From assembly GCA_027486655.1 (NCBI GenBank), contig JAIXOR010000004.1, positions 124,001 through 188,000 of the forward strand: a stretch of 64,000 nt of DNA, given 5' to 3'. Shown here in pieces: positions 1 to 8,329 of this stretch (within the stretch, counting starts at the first letter, position 1; each line of letters opens with the position of its first letter). Position numbers and translations under genes: made by a program. The notes under the pieces are model-generated. The model was given only the letters and a program-made list of their open reading frames with translations. It was not told the DNA's origin and did no database searches. The stretch is from Verrucomicrobiaceae bacterium. GTDB taxonomy: Bacteria > Verrucomicrobiota > Verrucomicrobiia > Verrucomicrobiales > Akkermansiaceae.

Positions 1-1071
1 GACGCCCATCTGGTCGATCAGCGTGCCGAGGTCGTAATGGTGGACACCCTCGATGTTGAACGAAAGCGAACCGGACCGCCCCGCGGGGCCGAACAAGCGG
101 ATGCCCGGGATGCTCGAGAGTCCGTCTGCCGCCAGTCGGATCAATTCCATTTCGTGCTCGTGGATCGCGTCCAGGCCGATGCCCTCGACGTATTCGATGG
201 CCGCGGCGAGTGCGATGGCTCCCTCGATGTTCGGGGTGCCGGCCTCGTATTTGAACGGGGGCTCGTTGTAGGTCGTTTTTTCGAAGGTCACTTCCTTGAT
301 CATCTCGCCACCGCCGAGAAAGGGTGGCAGGGATTCGAGCAGCGGGAGAGTGCCCCAAAGCACGCCGATGCCGGTGGGTGCGTAAAGCTTGTGCCCGGAA
401 AACGCGATGAAGTCCGCGCCGAGGGCCTGGACGTCGGTCGGCAGGTGGGCGATCGACTGGGCGGCATCGATCAGCACCAGCGCTCCGGCGTCCTTTGCCG
501 CGCGGACCATGGTTTCCACGGGGTTGACCGTGCCGAAGGCGTTCGAGATCCAGGTGAGCGCGAGCAGTTTGACCGGGCCTTCGAGGAGTTTCCCGAAGGC
601 GTCCTGGTCGAGGGTTCCGTCCTCATGGCATGGAATGATCCGGAGTTTCGCCCCGGTGCGCTCGCAGAGCATCTGCCAGGGGACGATGTTCGAGTGATGT
701 TCGAGGGTGGAAATGAGGATCTCGTCGCCTTGGCCGATCCTTCCGGAAAGAGCGAGGATGTGGGAAACCAGGTTGATGCCGCCGGTGGTGCCTGAGGTGA
801 AGATCACCTCGTCGGGCGATGCGGCGTGGAGGAAAGCGGCCACGGTTTGGCGGGCTTTCTCGAACGAATCCGTGGCCAGGCGTGCCAGGTGGTGGGTGCC
901 GCGGTGGATGTTGGCGTTCACCGCCTCGTAATAATGCCGGGACGTGAGCATCACGGCGAGCGGCTTCTGGGTGGTGGCGGCGTTGTCCAAATAGACGAGC
1001 CTGCGGCCATTGACCGATTGGTCGAGAATGGGGAAATCGGCGCGCAGCGTTTCAGTGTCGGGCATGGGCAT
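1..1071 (-). CDS. sufS: Cysteine desulfurase, SufS type (3' end outside window)
   Basis: A pyridoxal-phosphate enzyme that takes sulfur from L-cysteine for cytosolic Fe-S cluster assembly. The reverse strand reads a class V aminotransferase: an N-terminal YLDNAATTQKP block at about residues 23-33, the cofactor lysine at residue 228 in SGHKLYAPTG, and the late FNIEGVHHYDLGTLIDQ block at the window edge. Two in-frame ATGs (1071 and 1065) can start it. The frame stays open to base 1, giving 357 codons, so roughly 50 C-terminal residues are missing compared with the usual length of about 405. It is the likely supplier of Fe-S clusters for the rlmN, lipA and HiPIP products encoded nearby; that link is inference. 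Confidence 0.93.
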   Translation of the reverse strand, partial: MPMPDTETLRADFPILDQSVNGRRLVYLDNAATTQKPLAVMLTSRHYYEAVNANIHRGTHHLARLATDSFEKARQTVAAFLHAASPDEVIFTSGTTGGINLVSHILALSGRIGQGDEILISTLEHHSNIVPWQMLCERTGAKLRIIPCHEDGTLDQDAFGKLLEGPVKLLALTWISNAFGTVNPVETMVRAAKDAGALVLIDAAQSIAHLPTDVQALGADFIAFSGHKLYAPTGIGVLWGTLPLLESLPPFLGGGEMIKEVTFEKTTYNEPPFKYEAGTPNIEGAIALAAAIEYVEGIGLDAIHEHEMELIRLAADGLSSIPGIRLFGPAGRSGSLSFNIEGVHHYDLGTLIDQMGV

Positions 1072-1188
1072 GGAGGCGGCGGAATGGTGGAGCATGCCCC
1101 GGGGTGCCGCAATGCCCGAATTTCCGGCCAGCCCATATCCGCCCTTGCGGAGGCGTCCGGGCGCGGCTTGAATCCCCGCCCCGCCGGC

Positions 1189-2616
1189 ATGTATCTGCTG
1201 CAGAAAGTCATCCAACTCCGAGAGAAGGCCCATCCGGATCACGAGAAACCGTTCCTCGAGCATCTTGAGGACCTGCGGGTCATGATTACCCGCATCGTGA
1301 TCACGTTGGTCATTTCGATGGTCGTCTGTTTTTCCTTCCAGAAACAACTGATGGAAGTGCTGAGGCGGCCGGTCGAGCAGGTGTGGATCAACCAACTGGA
1401 AGCCAAGCTTCCGAAGTCCACCGAGGTGGCCCCGAAGCCGCTGGATGTGGAGATCTGGGAAAAAGCGAAGTCCCTTGAACACGCCGCCGCCTCTCTGGAG
1501 CCCGCGCAGCGGGATCATTTCTATCAGGTATACCCGGATGCGGATCTGGTGTTCCACGCCCGCTCGGTGGGGCTTCTCCGCGCCACCCTGGTGATGCCGG
1601 AGTCCCGTCGGGAGGCTTTCCTCGCCGGTGCCGGGATCCCGGAGGCCCTTCACAAGCAGGTCAACGCCCTGGTCAAGACGGCCCCGAGCCCGGAAGTGGA
1701 CAACCGCGGCAACCTCAAGCTGATGTCCGCCCTCAAGCCCACCGAGACCTTCATGCTCTCGATGAAGCTGTCGTTTTTCGCCGGCATCATCCTGGCCTTT
1801 CCGCTGCTGCTGATGTTCGTGCTGCAGTTCATCCTGCCCGGGCTTCACGCGCATGAGAAGAAGGTCATGTGGCCCGCGATGGCGGTGGGATTCGGCCTGT
1901 TTCTTGCGGGCGTGCTCTTCGCTTATTACGGGGTGCTGCCTCGCGCGCTGATGTTCTTCTACGAGTGGAGCGGCAGTCTTGGTGTTTCCAACGACTGGCG
2001 GATCGGCGAATACATTTCCTTCGCCACCCAGTTCACCCTGCTTTTCGGTCTTTCTTTCGAGCTTCCGGTGGTGGTCATGGTCTTCGTGAAACTGGGTCTC
2101 TTGACCTACGAGACGATGTCGCGCACGCGGTCCTATGCCATCGTCGCCATCTTCGTGGCCGCAGCCATCCTCACCCCCACGCCGGACATTTTCACCCTGC
2201 TGCTGATGGCCATGCCGATGATCGTTCTCTACGAGATCTGCATCTGGCTGGCCTGGTTCGATCGCAGGAAGAACCGCATGGAAGAGGAGAGGGAGGCCCG
2301 CGAGCGCGAGGAACGCCTGCTCCTCGCCGGTGCCGCCGGCACGGCCGCCACGGCCGACGCGCCTGTGGAGGAAGAATCCCCGCCGTCCTATGAGGATCCT
2401 TACCATGACTCTTACCACGATTCCTATCACGATTCGTGGCACGATGAATCTCCGCAGGAGACGCCGACCGAGGAGGTGGATTCCGAATCGAAACCGGAAG
2501 CCGGGGACGATGGTTGGAATCCGGACATGGTTCCCCAGCAGGAGTTCCACGATGACCCGGAACTGCCGAAGGACCGCGGTCCGGATGAGTCCAAGTCCAG
2601 CGAGTCCGGTCATTGA
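1189..2616 (+). CDS. tatC: Twin-arginine translocase subunit TatC with large insertion and acidic tail
   Basis: Core receptor of the Tat pathway for folded proteins in the inner membrane. The conserved HLEDLR start is at residues 25-30, TM1 at about 31-50, then further membrane segments at about 178-203, 207-233, 258-286, 295-315 and 317-337, with FELPVVV and LTPTPDIF motifs. At 475 residues it is nearly twice the E. coli protein (258). Two additions explain this: about 100 extra residues between TM1 and TM2 (about 65-170), and a C-terminal tail rich in Asp, Glu and His with tandem YHDS units. The ATG at 1189 is chosen because the longer open frame upstream only mirrors sufS. It heads a run with the next two genes. 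A Tat substrate (HiPIP) is encoded at 25.4-25.8 kb. Confidence 0.93.
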   Translation: MYLLQKVIQLREKAHPDHEKPFLEHLEDLRVMITRIVITLVISMVVCFSFQKQLMEVLRRPVEQVWINQLEAKLPKSTEVAPKPLDVEIWEKAKSLEHAAASLEPAQRDHFYQVYPDADLVFHARSVGLLRATLVMPESRREAFLAGAGIPEALHKQVNALVKTAPSPEVDNRGNLKLMSALKPTETFMLSMKLSFFAGIILAFPLLLMFVLQFILPGLHAHEKKVMWPAMAVGFGLFLAGVLFAYYGVLPRALMFFYEWSGSLGVSNDWRIGEYISFATQFTLLFGLSFELPVVVMVFVKLGLLTYETMSRTRSYAIVAIFVAAAILTPTPDIFTLLLMAMPMIVLYEICIWLAWFDRRKNRMEEEREAREREERLLLAGAAGTAATADAPVEEESPPSYEDPYHDSYHDSYHDSWHDESPQETPTEEVDSESKPEAGDDGWNPDMVPQQEFHDDPELPKDRGPDESKSSESGH

Positions 2617-2635
2617 CGGTTAGAAGCGCGTTGTC

Positions 2636-3487
2636 ATGAGTTCCACCGATTCGCTCCCGCAAGCCTCGGCGAGGTCGCCCTTCGCGGGGTGTGCCATCTT
2701 CATCGCCGCGTTTCTGGTGATGGTGTTTCTGATCGGGTTTTCCGTTCTCACGCTGTTCCGGCAGTTCAATGAAATCGCCCGGTTCACCTCGGAAAAACCC
2801 GCTCCGGTGGCCGTCACGCCGATCGAGAATCAGGAAGCCGTGCTCAACGCCCTGGCGGGGCGCATCGAACTCTTCCGCCAGGCTCTTGGCGGCGATCAGG
2901 GCGCGGAGCTGGCGCTCACTCCGGATGAGATCAACCTCGCGATCGCGGCCTATGAGCCGTTCAAGGACCTGCGGGGGACCTTCCGGGTGCTCGAAGCCGA
3001 TCAGGGCCAACTGCGGATTGCGATTTCCTTTCCCCTCAACGGCAAGCCGCGCCTCACGCGCGGGGATGAGAAGGGGATCGTCACCTCGGACCCGCGCCAC
3101 CTCAACGGAACGCTCATTGCGAAGCCCGGATTGCTCAATAAAGAGGTCGTTTTGAAACTGGATGACCTCGTGGTGCCGGGCGCCGCCGTGCCTCGGGAGT
3201 TCATCGATCAAATGTCTCCCTATCGCATCACCGAAAGGTATCTGACGGATCCGGTTCTCGGTCCTGCGATGGGCAAGCTGACCCGGGTGGAGGTCAAGGA
3301 CGGGCGTCTCGTTCTGGCCAAGGTTCCCGGAGAGGTCCCAGCCGATCTGATCACCGACGCGCAGGTCGACAGCGCCACGGGCAAGTTTTTCTCCTTTCTG
3401 GGGATCGCCGCGGTGGTGTTCCTGACCTTTGCCGGAGTGATGATTTTCATCGGCCTGCGTGCCAAGGCCGCCAAATCCCGGTCCTGA
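2636..3487 (+). CDS. Unknown protein with N- and C-terminal membrane segments
   Basis: I do not recognise this 283-residue protein. A hydrophobic segment at about residues 17-40 and another at about 253-274 bracket a soluble middle of about 200 residues. Both ends would therefore face the same side of the membrane, with the middle probably outside the cytoplasm. It starts 19 bases after tatC and ends 51 bases before the ClpP-like gene, so the three are probably transcribed together. No catalytic motif is visible. A role in membrane quality control or export can only be guessed from the neighbours. Confidence 0.75.
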   Translation: MSSTDSLPQASARSPFAGCAIFIAAFLVMVFLIGFSVLTLFRQFNEIARFTSEKPAPVAVTPIENQEAVLNALAGRIELFRQALGGDQGAELALTPDEINLAIAAYEPFKDLRGTFRVLEADQGQLRIAISFPLNGKPRLTRGDEKGIVTSDPRHLNGTLIAKPGLLNKEVVLKLDDLVVPGAAVPREFIDQMSPYRITERYLTDPVLGPAMGKLTRVEVKDGRLVLAKVPGEVPADLITDAQVDSATGKFFSFLGIAAVVFLTFAGVMIFIGLRAKAAKSRS

Positions 3488-3490
3488 GCG

Positions 3491-3534
3491 GGATTTTTTG
3501 CACAAATCCTGCTGCCGGGAGCGTTTGACTCCCG
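3491..3534. promoter_or_regulatory. Two tandem small hairpins before the ClpP-like gene
   Basis: GGATTT (3491-3496) pairs with AAATCC (3504-3509) across a 7-base loop. CGGGAG (3516-3521) pairs with CTCCCG (3529-3534) across another 7-base loop, ending four bases before the ATG at 3539. They could be a weak attenuator or an mRNA processing site. No U-tract follows, so a simple terminator is unlikely. Confidence 0.35.
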
Positions 3535-3538
3535 ACTT

Positions 3539-4792
3539 ATGAAATCATCCGCCTCCCGTTCCCTGTTGCTCGGCCTTGCGATGGCCGCCGTGCTGCCCGC
3601 TGCCGAGACTCCTGCCGCCAAGCCCGCCGAGGCTGCGGAAACGCCGAAGACCGAGGCCAATCCGGAGCTGGAGGCCAAGCGGAAGGAACAGGAGACCCTC
3701 GCCACCGAGAACAAGCTCGAAGCGGAGCGCCTCACCAAGGAGACCAACGCCCTGCGCGCTGAAATCACCCGCCTCAAGATGGAGCGCGAGCTCCTCACCG
3801 AGAAGCAGGCTTACGAATCCGCCAAGCGCCAGGCCGCCCTGAGGCAGGAGCTTGCCAAGCTGGATGCCGAAAAGGACCGCTACGCCCAGGAAGGCGAGGT
3901 CGCCCGGGCCAAGGCCGAGAAGCTCGCGAACGAACTCAAGGCGGTGCAAACCGAGGCCACCATTGAGATCACCCGGCTGCAGAACGAGATCACCCGCATC
4001 GAGACCAGCGACAAGCGCGATGATTATGCGGATTTTAAACCGGTCTATCTGAAGAATCCGCTGCGTGAGGATGGCACGCTTGTCATTTCGGACCGCCGCA
4101 TTCCTCTCAATGGCATGATCACGCCAGCCACGGCGGACTTCATCACCAGCCGCATCCAGTATTGGAACAACAAGGACAGAGAACTACCGATCTTCATCGT
4201 CATCGACGCCAGCCCCGGAGGTTCGGTGATGGCCGGATACCGGATTTTGAAAGCGATGGAATCCAGCGACGCTCCCGTGCACGTGGTTGTGAAATCCTTT
4301 GCCGCCTCGATGGCTGCCGGGATCACCACGCTGGCCCAGGAGTCATACGCGTATCCCAACGCGGTGATCCTGCACCACCAGATCAGCTCGATGGCCTTTG
4401 GTCAGTTGAATCTCACCCAACAGCGCGAGTTCCATGAGGAAAGCCAGCGCTGGTGGGTGCGTCTCGGCACTCCGGTGGCCAAGAAAATGGGTATTTCCGC
4501 GGAGGACTTCATCAAGCAGATGTACGCCAAGTCCTCGAGCGGGGACTGGAGCGAGTTCGCCACGGAAGCGCAGAAACTCAAGTGGGTGAACCACATCGTG
4601 GAAGGGATCGATGAAACATCGGTCATCAAGGATCCGGATTCCGCCCCGGCTCCTTCCGCGACGCCGGTGAGGCCGTCGGCGCTCGTCGAGGAGATCGATA
4701 CCAACGGCAAGCCCTTCGCATGGTTGCCGCGGCTTGATCCCAAGGATGTGTATTTCCTCTACAATCCGGATGGCTATTACCGGATGCGCTGA
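3539..4792 (+). CDS. Exported ClpP-fold serine protease with coiled-coil N-terminus
   Basis: Residues 1-21 look like a Sec signal peptide. An Ala/Pro/Glu-rich linker and a long charged coiled coil (about 40-155) follow, then a ClpP/crotonase-fold domain (about 165-355). The ClpP triad can be read by alignment: Ser257 in SFAASMAAG (ClpP has AASMGA), His280 in ILHHQ, and a likely Asp336 in SGDWSEF. The DASPGGSV segment at about 223-230 corresponds to the oxyanion-loop region. At 417 residues it is twice the size of cytosolic ClpP (about 200), and no Clp ATPase gene is adjacent. It may act in the periplasm as an ATP-independent protease; that is inference. It is the last gene of the tatC run and converges on rlmN. 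Confidence 0.82.
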   Translation: MKSSASRSLLLGLAMAAVLPAAETPAAKPAEAAETPKTEANPELEAKRKEQETLATENKLEAERLTKETNALRAEITRLKMERELLTEKQAYESAKRQAALRQELAKLDAEKDRYAQEGEVARAKAEKLANELKAVQTEATIEITRLQNEITRIETSDKRDDYADFKPVYLKNPLREDGTLVISDRRIPLNGMITPATADFITSRIQYWNNKDRELPIFIVIDASPGGSVMAGYRILKAMESSDAPVHVVVKSFAASMAAGITTLAQESYAYPNAVILHHQISSMAFGQLNLTQQREFHEESQRWWVRLGTPVAKKMGISAEDFIKQMYAKSSSGDWSEFATEAQKLKWVNHIVEGIDETSVIKDPDSAPAPSATPVRPSALVEEIDTNGKPFAWLPRLDPKDVYFLYNPDGYYRMR

Positions 4793-4802
4793 TTTCTAAC
4801 TT

Positions 4803-5927
4803 CTAACGCTTCGCGGGGGCCGGGGAGATGATGCCTTCCTCGGTCTCCTGCTTGAGGCGCAGTTGGCCGCAGGCGGCATCGATGTCATGGCCCTTTTCCA
4901 AGCGCAGGGTGGCTGAGACACCGGCCTGCTTGAGAACATCCCGGAAAGCGCGGCAGCGGGTGTCCGAGGGACGTTTCCAATCGAGACCCTCCACCGTGTT
5001 GTAGGGGATCAGGTTGACCTTGGCGTGCAGCCTCCGCGCATGGCGGCCGAGGATGGCGGCCTGTTCGAGCGAGTCGTTCACCCCATCGATGAGGATGTAT
5101 TCCAGGGTGAGTTTCTGGTTCTTCTTCGCGTTCCAGAAATCGAGGGCTTCGAAAAGCTCGGCGACCGGCCATTTGCGGTTGATCGGCATGATCTGCTGGC
5201 GCACCTCGTCGGTGGCGCCGTGCAGCGAGATGGCGAGGCGGATTTGCTGCGGGTGTTCCGCGAGTTGGCGGATCTGCGGAACGAGGCCGGAGGTGGAGAC
5301 GGTGAGGTGGCGCGCGCCGAGGTGCAGGGTTTTCTCTCCGGTGATCAGCTGGATCGCGGCTAACAGATGGTCGAGATTGGCAAGTGGCTCGCCCATGCCC
5401 ATGAAAACGAGATTGTCCACGCGTTCGCCGGAGAGTTGCTCCGCGGCGAGCACCTGTCCGGCGATTTCGGAGGGATCGAGGTTCCGGGTGAATCCGGCGA
5501 GTCCGGAGGCGCAGAACTTGCAGCCGTAGGCACAGCCGACCTGCGAGGAGACGCAGAGCGTGCGACGGTCGGAGGTTTCTCCGTAAAGCGCCGGGTTTGC
5601 CGGGATCAGCACGCTTTCCACGTAGCGGCCGTCGTGCAGCTTGAAGAGGAACTTGCGCGTGGTGTCCGCCGAGCCCTGGGTGTGAGTGTGCTCAAGGGCT
5701 GCGAGGCGGAAGGATGCCGACAGTTTTTCCCGCAACGCCGCGGGCAGGTTGCTCATGGCATCGATGGACGGAACCTTCTTCTTCCAAACCCATTCGAGGA
5801 TCTGGGTGGCGCGAAAGGACGGCTCACCGGCCTCCTTGAGCCAGGTGGCGAGGGAATCCGGGGAAAGTCCAGTGAGTGCGGGAAGCATGGTGGTGCTGGT
5901 CTCGGTTGGGCGATAAACCTCTTTCAC
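4803..5927 (-). CDS. rlmN: Dual-specificity rRNA/tRNA adenine C2-methyltransferase RlmN
   Basis: A radical SAM enzyme that methylates C2 of A2503 in 23S rRNA and A37 of some tRNAs. The radical-SAM cluster motif CAYGCKFC lies at residues 132-139, the MGMGEP motif follows at about 178, and a late cysteine in AACGQL fits the catalytic Cys near the C-terminus. The frame opens with a GTG (5927) that overlaps the rmuC stop as GTGA, suggesting translational coupling. An ATG 13 codons later (5888) is an alternative start and would give the more usual family N-terminus. No Shine-Dalgarno sequence supports either. Confidence 0.95.
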   Translation of the reverse strand: MKEVYRPTETSTTMLPALTGLSPDSLATWLKEAGEPSFRATQILEWVWKKKVPSIDAMSNLPAALREKLSASFRLAALEHTHTQGSADTTRKFLFKLHDGRYVESVLIPANPALYGETSDRRTLCVSSQVGCAYGCKFCASGLAGFTRNLDPSEIAGQVLAAEQLSGERVDNLVFMGMGEPLANLDHLLAAIQLITGEKTLHLGARHLTVSTSGLVPQIRQLAEHPQQIRLAISLHGATDEVRQQIMPINRKWPVAELFEALDFWNAKKNQKLTLEYILIDGVNDSLEQAAILGRHARRLHAKVNLIPYNTVEGLDWKRPSDTRCRAFRDVLKQAGVSATLRLEKGHDIDAACGQLRLKQETEEGIISPAPAKR

Positions 5928-7504
5928 TCCAGTGCCGATCGCAGATCCGCGGCGGCGTTGCGTGCGCTGGCCGGCGGGTTGGGCACGAAGGTGAAATCAT
6001 CGTCCATGCCGGCGGCGGTGAGGGACTCGGCTTCGCCAGGCTGGAGCGTGAGAGGCGCGGGCTCCTGGTGGCGGGCGGAGATTTCACTGGCCCGGGCCAG
6101 CGCGGCCAGAGCGGCCGGCGGGGCCCCGCCACCCTGGAGGCTCCGCGGGATGCTGTCGACCGGTTCAAGGATCGGCAGACTCGCCGCCTCGGGGGCGGCC
6201 TTGAGGTCCTCGAACTTGCGGGCGGTGGTGAGCACGCGGGTCTCGAAGGAGCCGACGGCGCTGTTGTAGTTTTCCACGGCGTGCCCGAGCGAGCGGCCGA
6301 GCTTGGCGAAGTGCTCGGCCAGCTTGGCAAGGCGCTCGTGCAGGGTGCGGCCGAGTTGGGAGATTTCACGGGCGTTTTCGGCGATGGCCTCCTGGCGCCA
6401 GCCATAGGCCACCGCGCGCAACAGCGCGATCAAGGTGGTGGGGGTGGCGAGGATGACGCCTTGATCGACACCGCGCTCGATCAGGCCGGGGTCCACTTGC
6501 AGCGCTGCGGAAAAGAACGACTCGCTGGGCAGGAACAGCACCGTGAACTCCGGTGCGTGCGCGAACTGGGCGGTGTAGTTTTTGGACGACAGTTGCTGGA
6601 TGTGCGTCCGCACCTGGCGGGCGTGGCGTTGCAGCGCCTCGTCGCGGCGTGCGTCATCAACGGACTCCAGGGCGTCGAGGTAGCCATCCATCGGGGTTTT
6701 GGAATCGACGACGATGGTTTTCCCGCCGGGCAGCCGGACGATGAGGTCGGGGCGCAGTTTCTTGCCTTCGTCGGTGGTGGTGGAGTGCTGGGTTTCGAAA
6801 TCGCAATGTTCCTGCATGCCGGCGAGTTCGACCACGCGGCGGAGTTGCATCTCGCCCCATTGTCCGCGGCCGGTGGGCTGGCGCAGGGCCTTGACCAGCG
6901 AGGCGGTCTCGCGCTGCAAACCGAGCTGACCCTCACCGAGGGCACGCACCTGTTGTTTGAGTTCGGCGTAGGCACCTTCGCGTGCTTTCTCGATCTCTCC
7001 GATGCGCAGCTCGAACTTCCCGAGCGATTCGGCCACCGGCTTGACCAGCGACTCGATGGCGACCTTGCGTTTTTCGATCTCGCCCTTGGCTTCTTCCGTC
7101 TGGGTGGAGAGCGAGGTCTTGGCCAGTTGGAGGAACTGCTCGCTGGAAACACGGAGTGCGTCCGCGGAGAGGGCCTTGAAGGTATCCGAGAGTTTGGCCT
7201 CCGCGCGTTCGATGAGCGCTTGTTTTTCGGCGGCCGCCTTGAGCTCGGTTTCGAGGCGGGAGCGGAGTTCGGTGAGCTGGTTGCGGAAGCTTTGGGATTC
7301 CTGTTCGCTGCGCTGGGCTTCGGCGGTGGTTTGGGCGAGGCGCGCCTCGATTTCCGCCGAGCGGCGTTCCTCGGACTTCAGCCGCTCGTTGCCGGCGGAG
7401 ATTTTCCCGGCCGCGGCGAGGTGGGTGAACAGCCAGCCGACAAACAGCGAAACGATGGCGGTGATGATTTCCGGGAGATAGGGAGCGAGTTCGGTTGGAA
7501 TCAT
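5924..7504 (-). CDS. rmuC: DNA recombination protein RmuC
   Basis: RmuC family protein, thought to limit inversions and recombination at short inverted repeats through a nuclease-like domain. The 526-residue reading from ATG 7504 starts with a short membrane anchor ([17 protein letters not shown], about 9-25). A long coiled coil (about 40-170) and the conserved RmuC domain follow, with [17 protein letters not shown] and [12 protein letters not shown] blocks. The restriction-like fold residues sit in the DLIV and DSK motifs. Earlier in-frame codons run into the divergent sodB promoter region, so the later ATG is preferred. It is co-transcribed with rlmN. Confidence 0.93.
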   Translation of the reverse strand: MIPTELAPYLPEIITAIVSLFVGWLFTHLAAAGKISAGNERLKSEERRSAEIEARLAQTTAEAQRSEQESQSFRNQLTELRSRLETELKAAAEKQALIERAEAKLSDTFKALSADALRVSSEQFLQLAKTSLSTQTEEAKGEIEKRKVAIESLVKPVAESLGKFELRIGEIEKAREGAYAELKQQVRALGEGQLGLQRETASLVKALRQPTGRGQWGEMQLRRVVELAGMQEHCDFETQHSTTTDEGKKLRPDLIVRLPGGKTIVVDSKTPMDGYLDALESVDDARRDEALQRHARQVRTHIQQLSSKNYTAQFAHAPEFTVLFLPSESFFSAALQVDPGLIERGVDQGVILATPTTLIALLRAVAYGWRQEAIAENAREISQLGRTLHERLAKLAEHFAKLGRSLGHAVENYNSAVGSFETRVLTTARKFEDLKAAPEAASLPILEPVDSIPRSLQGGGAPPAALAALARASEISARHQEPAPLTLQPGEAESLTAAGMDDDFTFVPNPPASARNAAADLRSALE

Positions 7505-7615
7505 GCTGGAATTAACTTGCGGGTGGCGGAAAGCTCGGTTTCGTAAGGGGCGTTGCCGGGCCGGTAGATTTAGCGGATGCCCCGGCAATACGCAAACCAA
7601 ACTCCCTCAAAGACC
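7505..7615. promoter_or_regulatory. Divergent promoter region between rmuC and sodB
   Basis: These 111 bases separate two divergent start codons and must hold promoters for both, unless transcription comes from elsewhere. I see no convincing -35/-10 pair and no strong dyad, and no Shine-Dalgarno sequence precedes the sodB ATG. Confidence 0.3.
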
Positions 7616-8239
7616 ATGGCCCACACACTTCCCGACCTCGGATACGCCTACGACGCCCTCGAACCGCACATCGATGCCCGGACGATGGAAATCCATCACT
7701 CGAAGCATCATCAGGCATACATCACCAATCTCAACAACGCGATCGCCGGCAAGGCGGATCTGGAAGCCAAGTCGATTTGTGAAATCGTGGGCGACATCGC
7801 CTCGGTGCCTGAGGACATCCGCATGGCCGTCCGCAACAACGCCGGTGGCCATGCCAACCACGCGTTCTTCTGGAAGGTCATCGCTCCCGGTGGTGCGAAG
7901 GCTCCTTCCGGCGACCTCGCCGCCGCCATTGACAAGGCCTTCGGTTCGCTCGACGCGTTCAAGGAAGCCTTTGCCAAGGCCGGTGCCACCCGTTTCGGAT
8001 CCGGCTGGGCCTGGCTGGTGAAAAAGTCCGACGGCTCGCTCGCCGTGTGCTCCACCGCCAACCAGGACTGCCCGTGCATGGGGGCTGCGGTGGCCGGCTG
8101 CGAAGGCAAGCCGCTGCTCGGACTGGATGTCTGGGAGCACGCCTACTATCTCAACTATCAGAACCGCCGTCCGGACTACATCGCCGCTTTCTGGAACGTG
8201 GTGAACTGGGATGTGGTGGCCGCGAACTTCGCGGAGTGA
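7616..8239 (+). CDS. sodB: Fe/Mn superoxide dismutase
   Basis: Converts superoxide to hydrogen peroxide and oxygen. The 207-residue protein has the family's metal ligands: a first His in the HHSKHHQAY helix, a second in [10 protein letters not shown], and Asp and His in the DVWEHAYY signature; a [13 protein letters not shown] end follows. Metal choice (Fe or Mn) cannot be decided by eye. A cysteine-rich stretch ([10 protein letters not shown], about 143-152) before the signature is unusual. The ATG at 7616 gives the normal [17 protein letters not shown] start. A strong terminator follows 26 bases after the stop. Confidence 0.96.
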   Translation: MAHTLPDLGYAYDALEPHIDARTMEIHHSKHHQAYITNLNNAIAGKADLEAKSICEIVGDIASVPEDIRMAVRNNAGGHANHAFFWKVIAPGGAKAPSGDLAAAIDKAFGSLDAFKEAFAKAGATRFGSGWAWLVKKSDGSLAVCSTANQDCPCMGAAVAGCEGKPLLGLDVWEHAYYLNYQNRRPDYIAAFWNVVNWDVVAANFAE

Positions 8240-8265
8240 GATACCCGTCTATCGGAATTTCAATA

Positions 8266-8300
8266 AAAACGGCTGCGGAACGAGGTTCCGCAGCCGTTTT
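8266..8300. terminator. Bidirectional terminator between sodB and secA
   Basis: A perfect 16-bp stem (8266-8281 with 8285-8300) around a GAG loop. The A-tract on one side and T-tract on the other let it end transcription from both the convergent sodB and secA genes. Confidence 0.92.
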
Positions 8301-8329
8301 TCGTTAGAAGATGCGCCGCAGCGGGGAAA

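Noticed and set aside
37..795. Plus-strand frame at the left edge
   Set aside because: The reverse strand reads a clear cysteine desulfurase with all family motifs, so the plus frame is its shadow.
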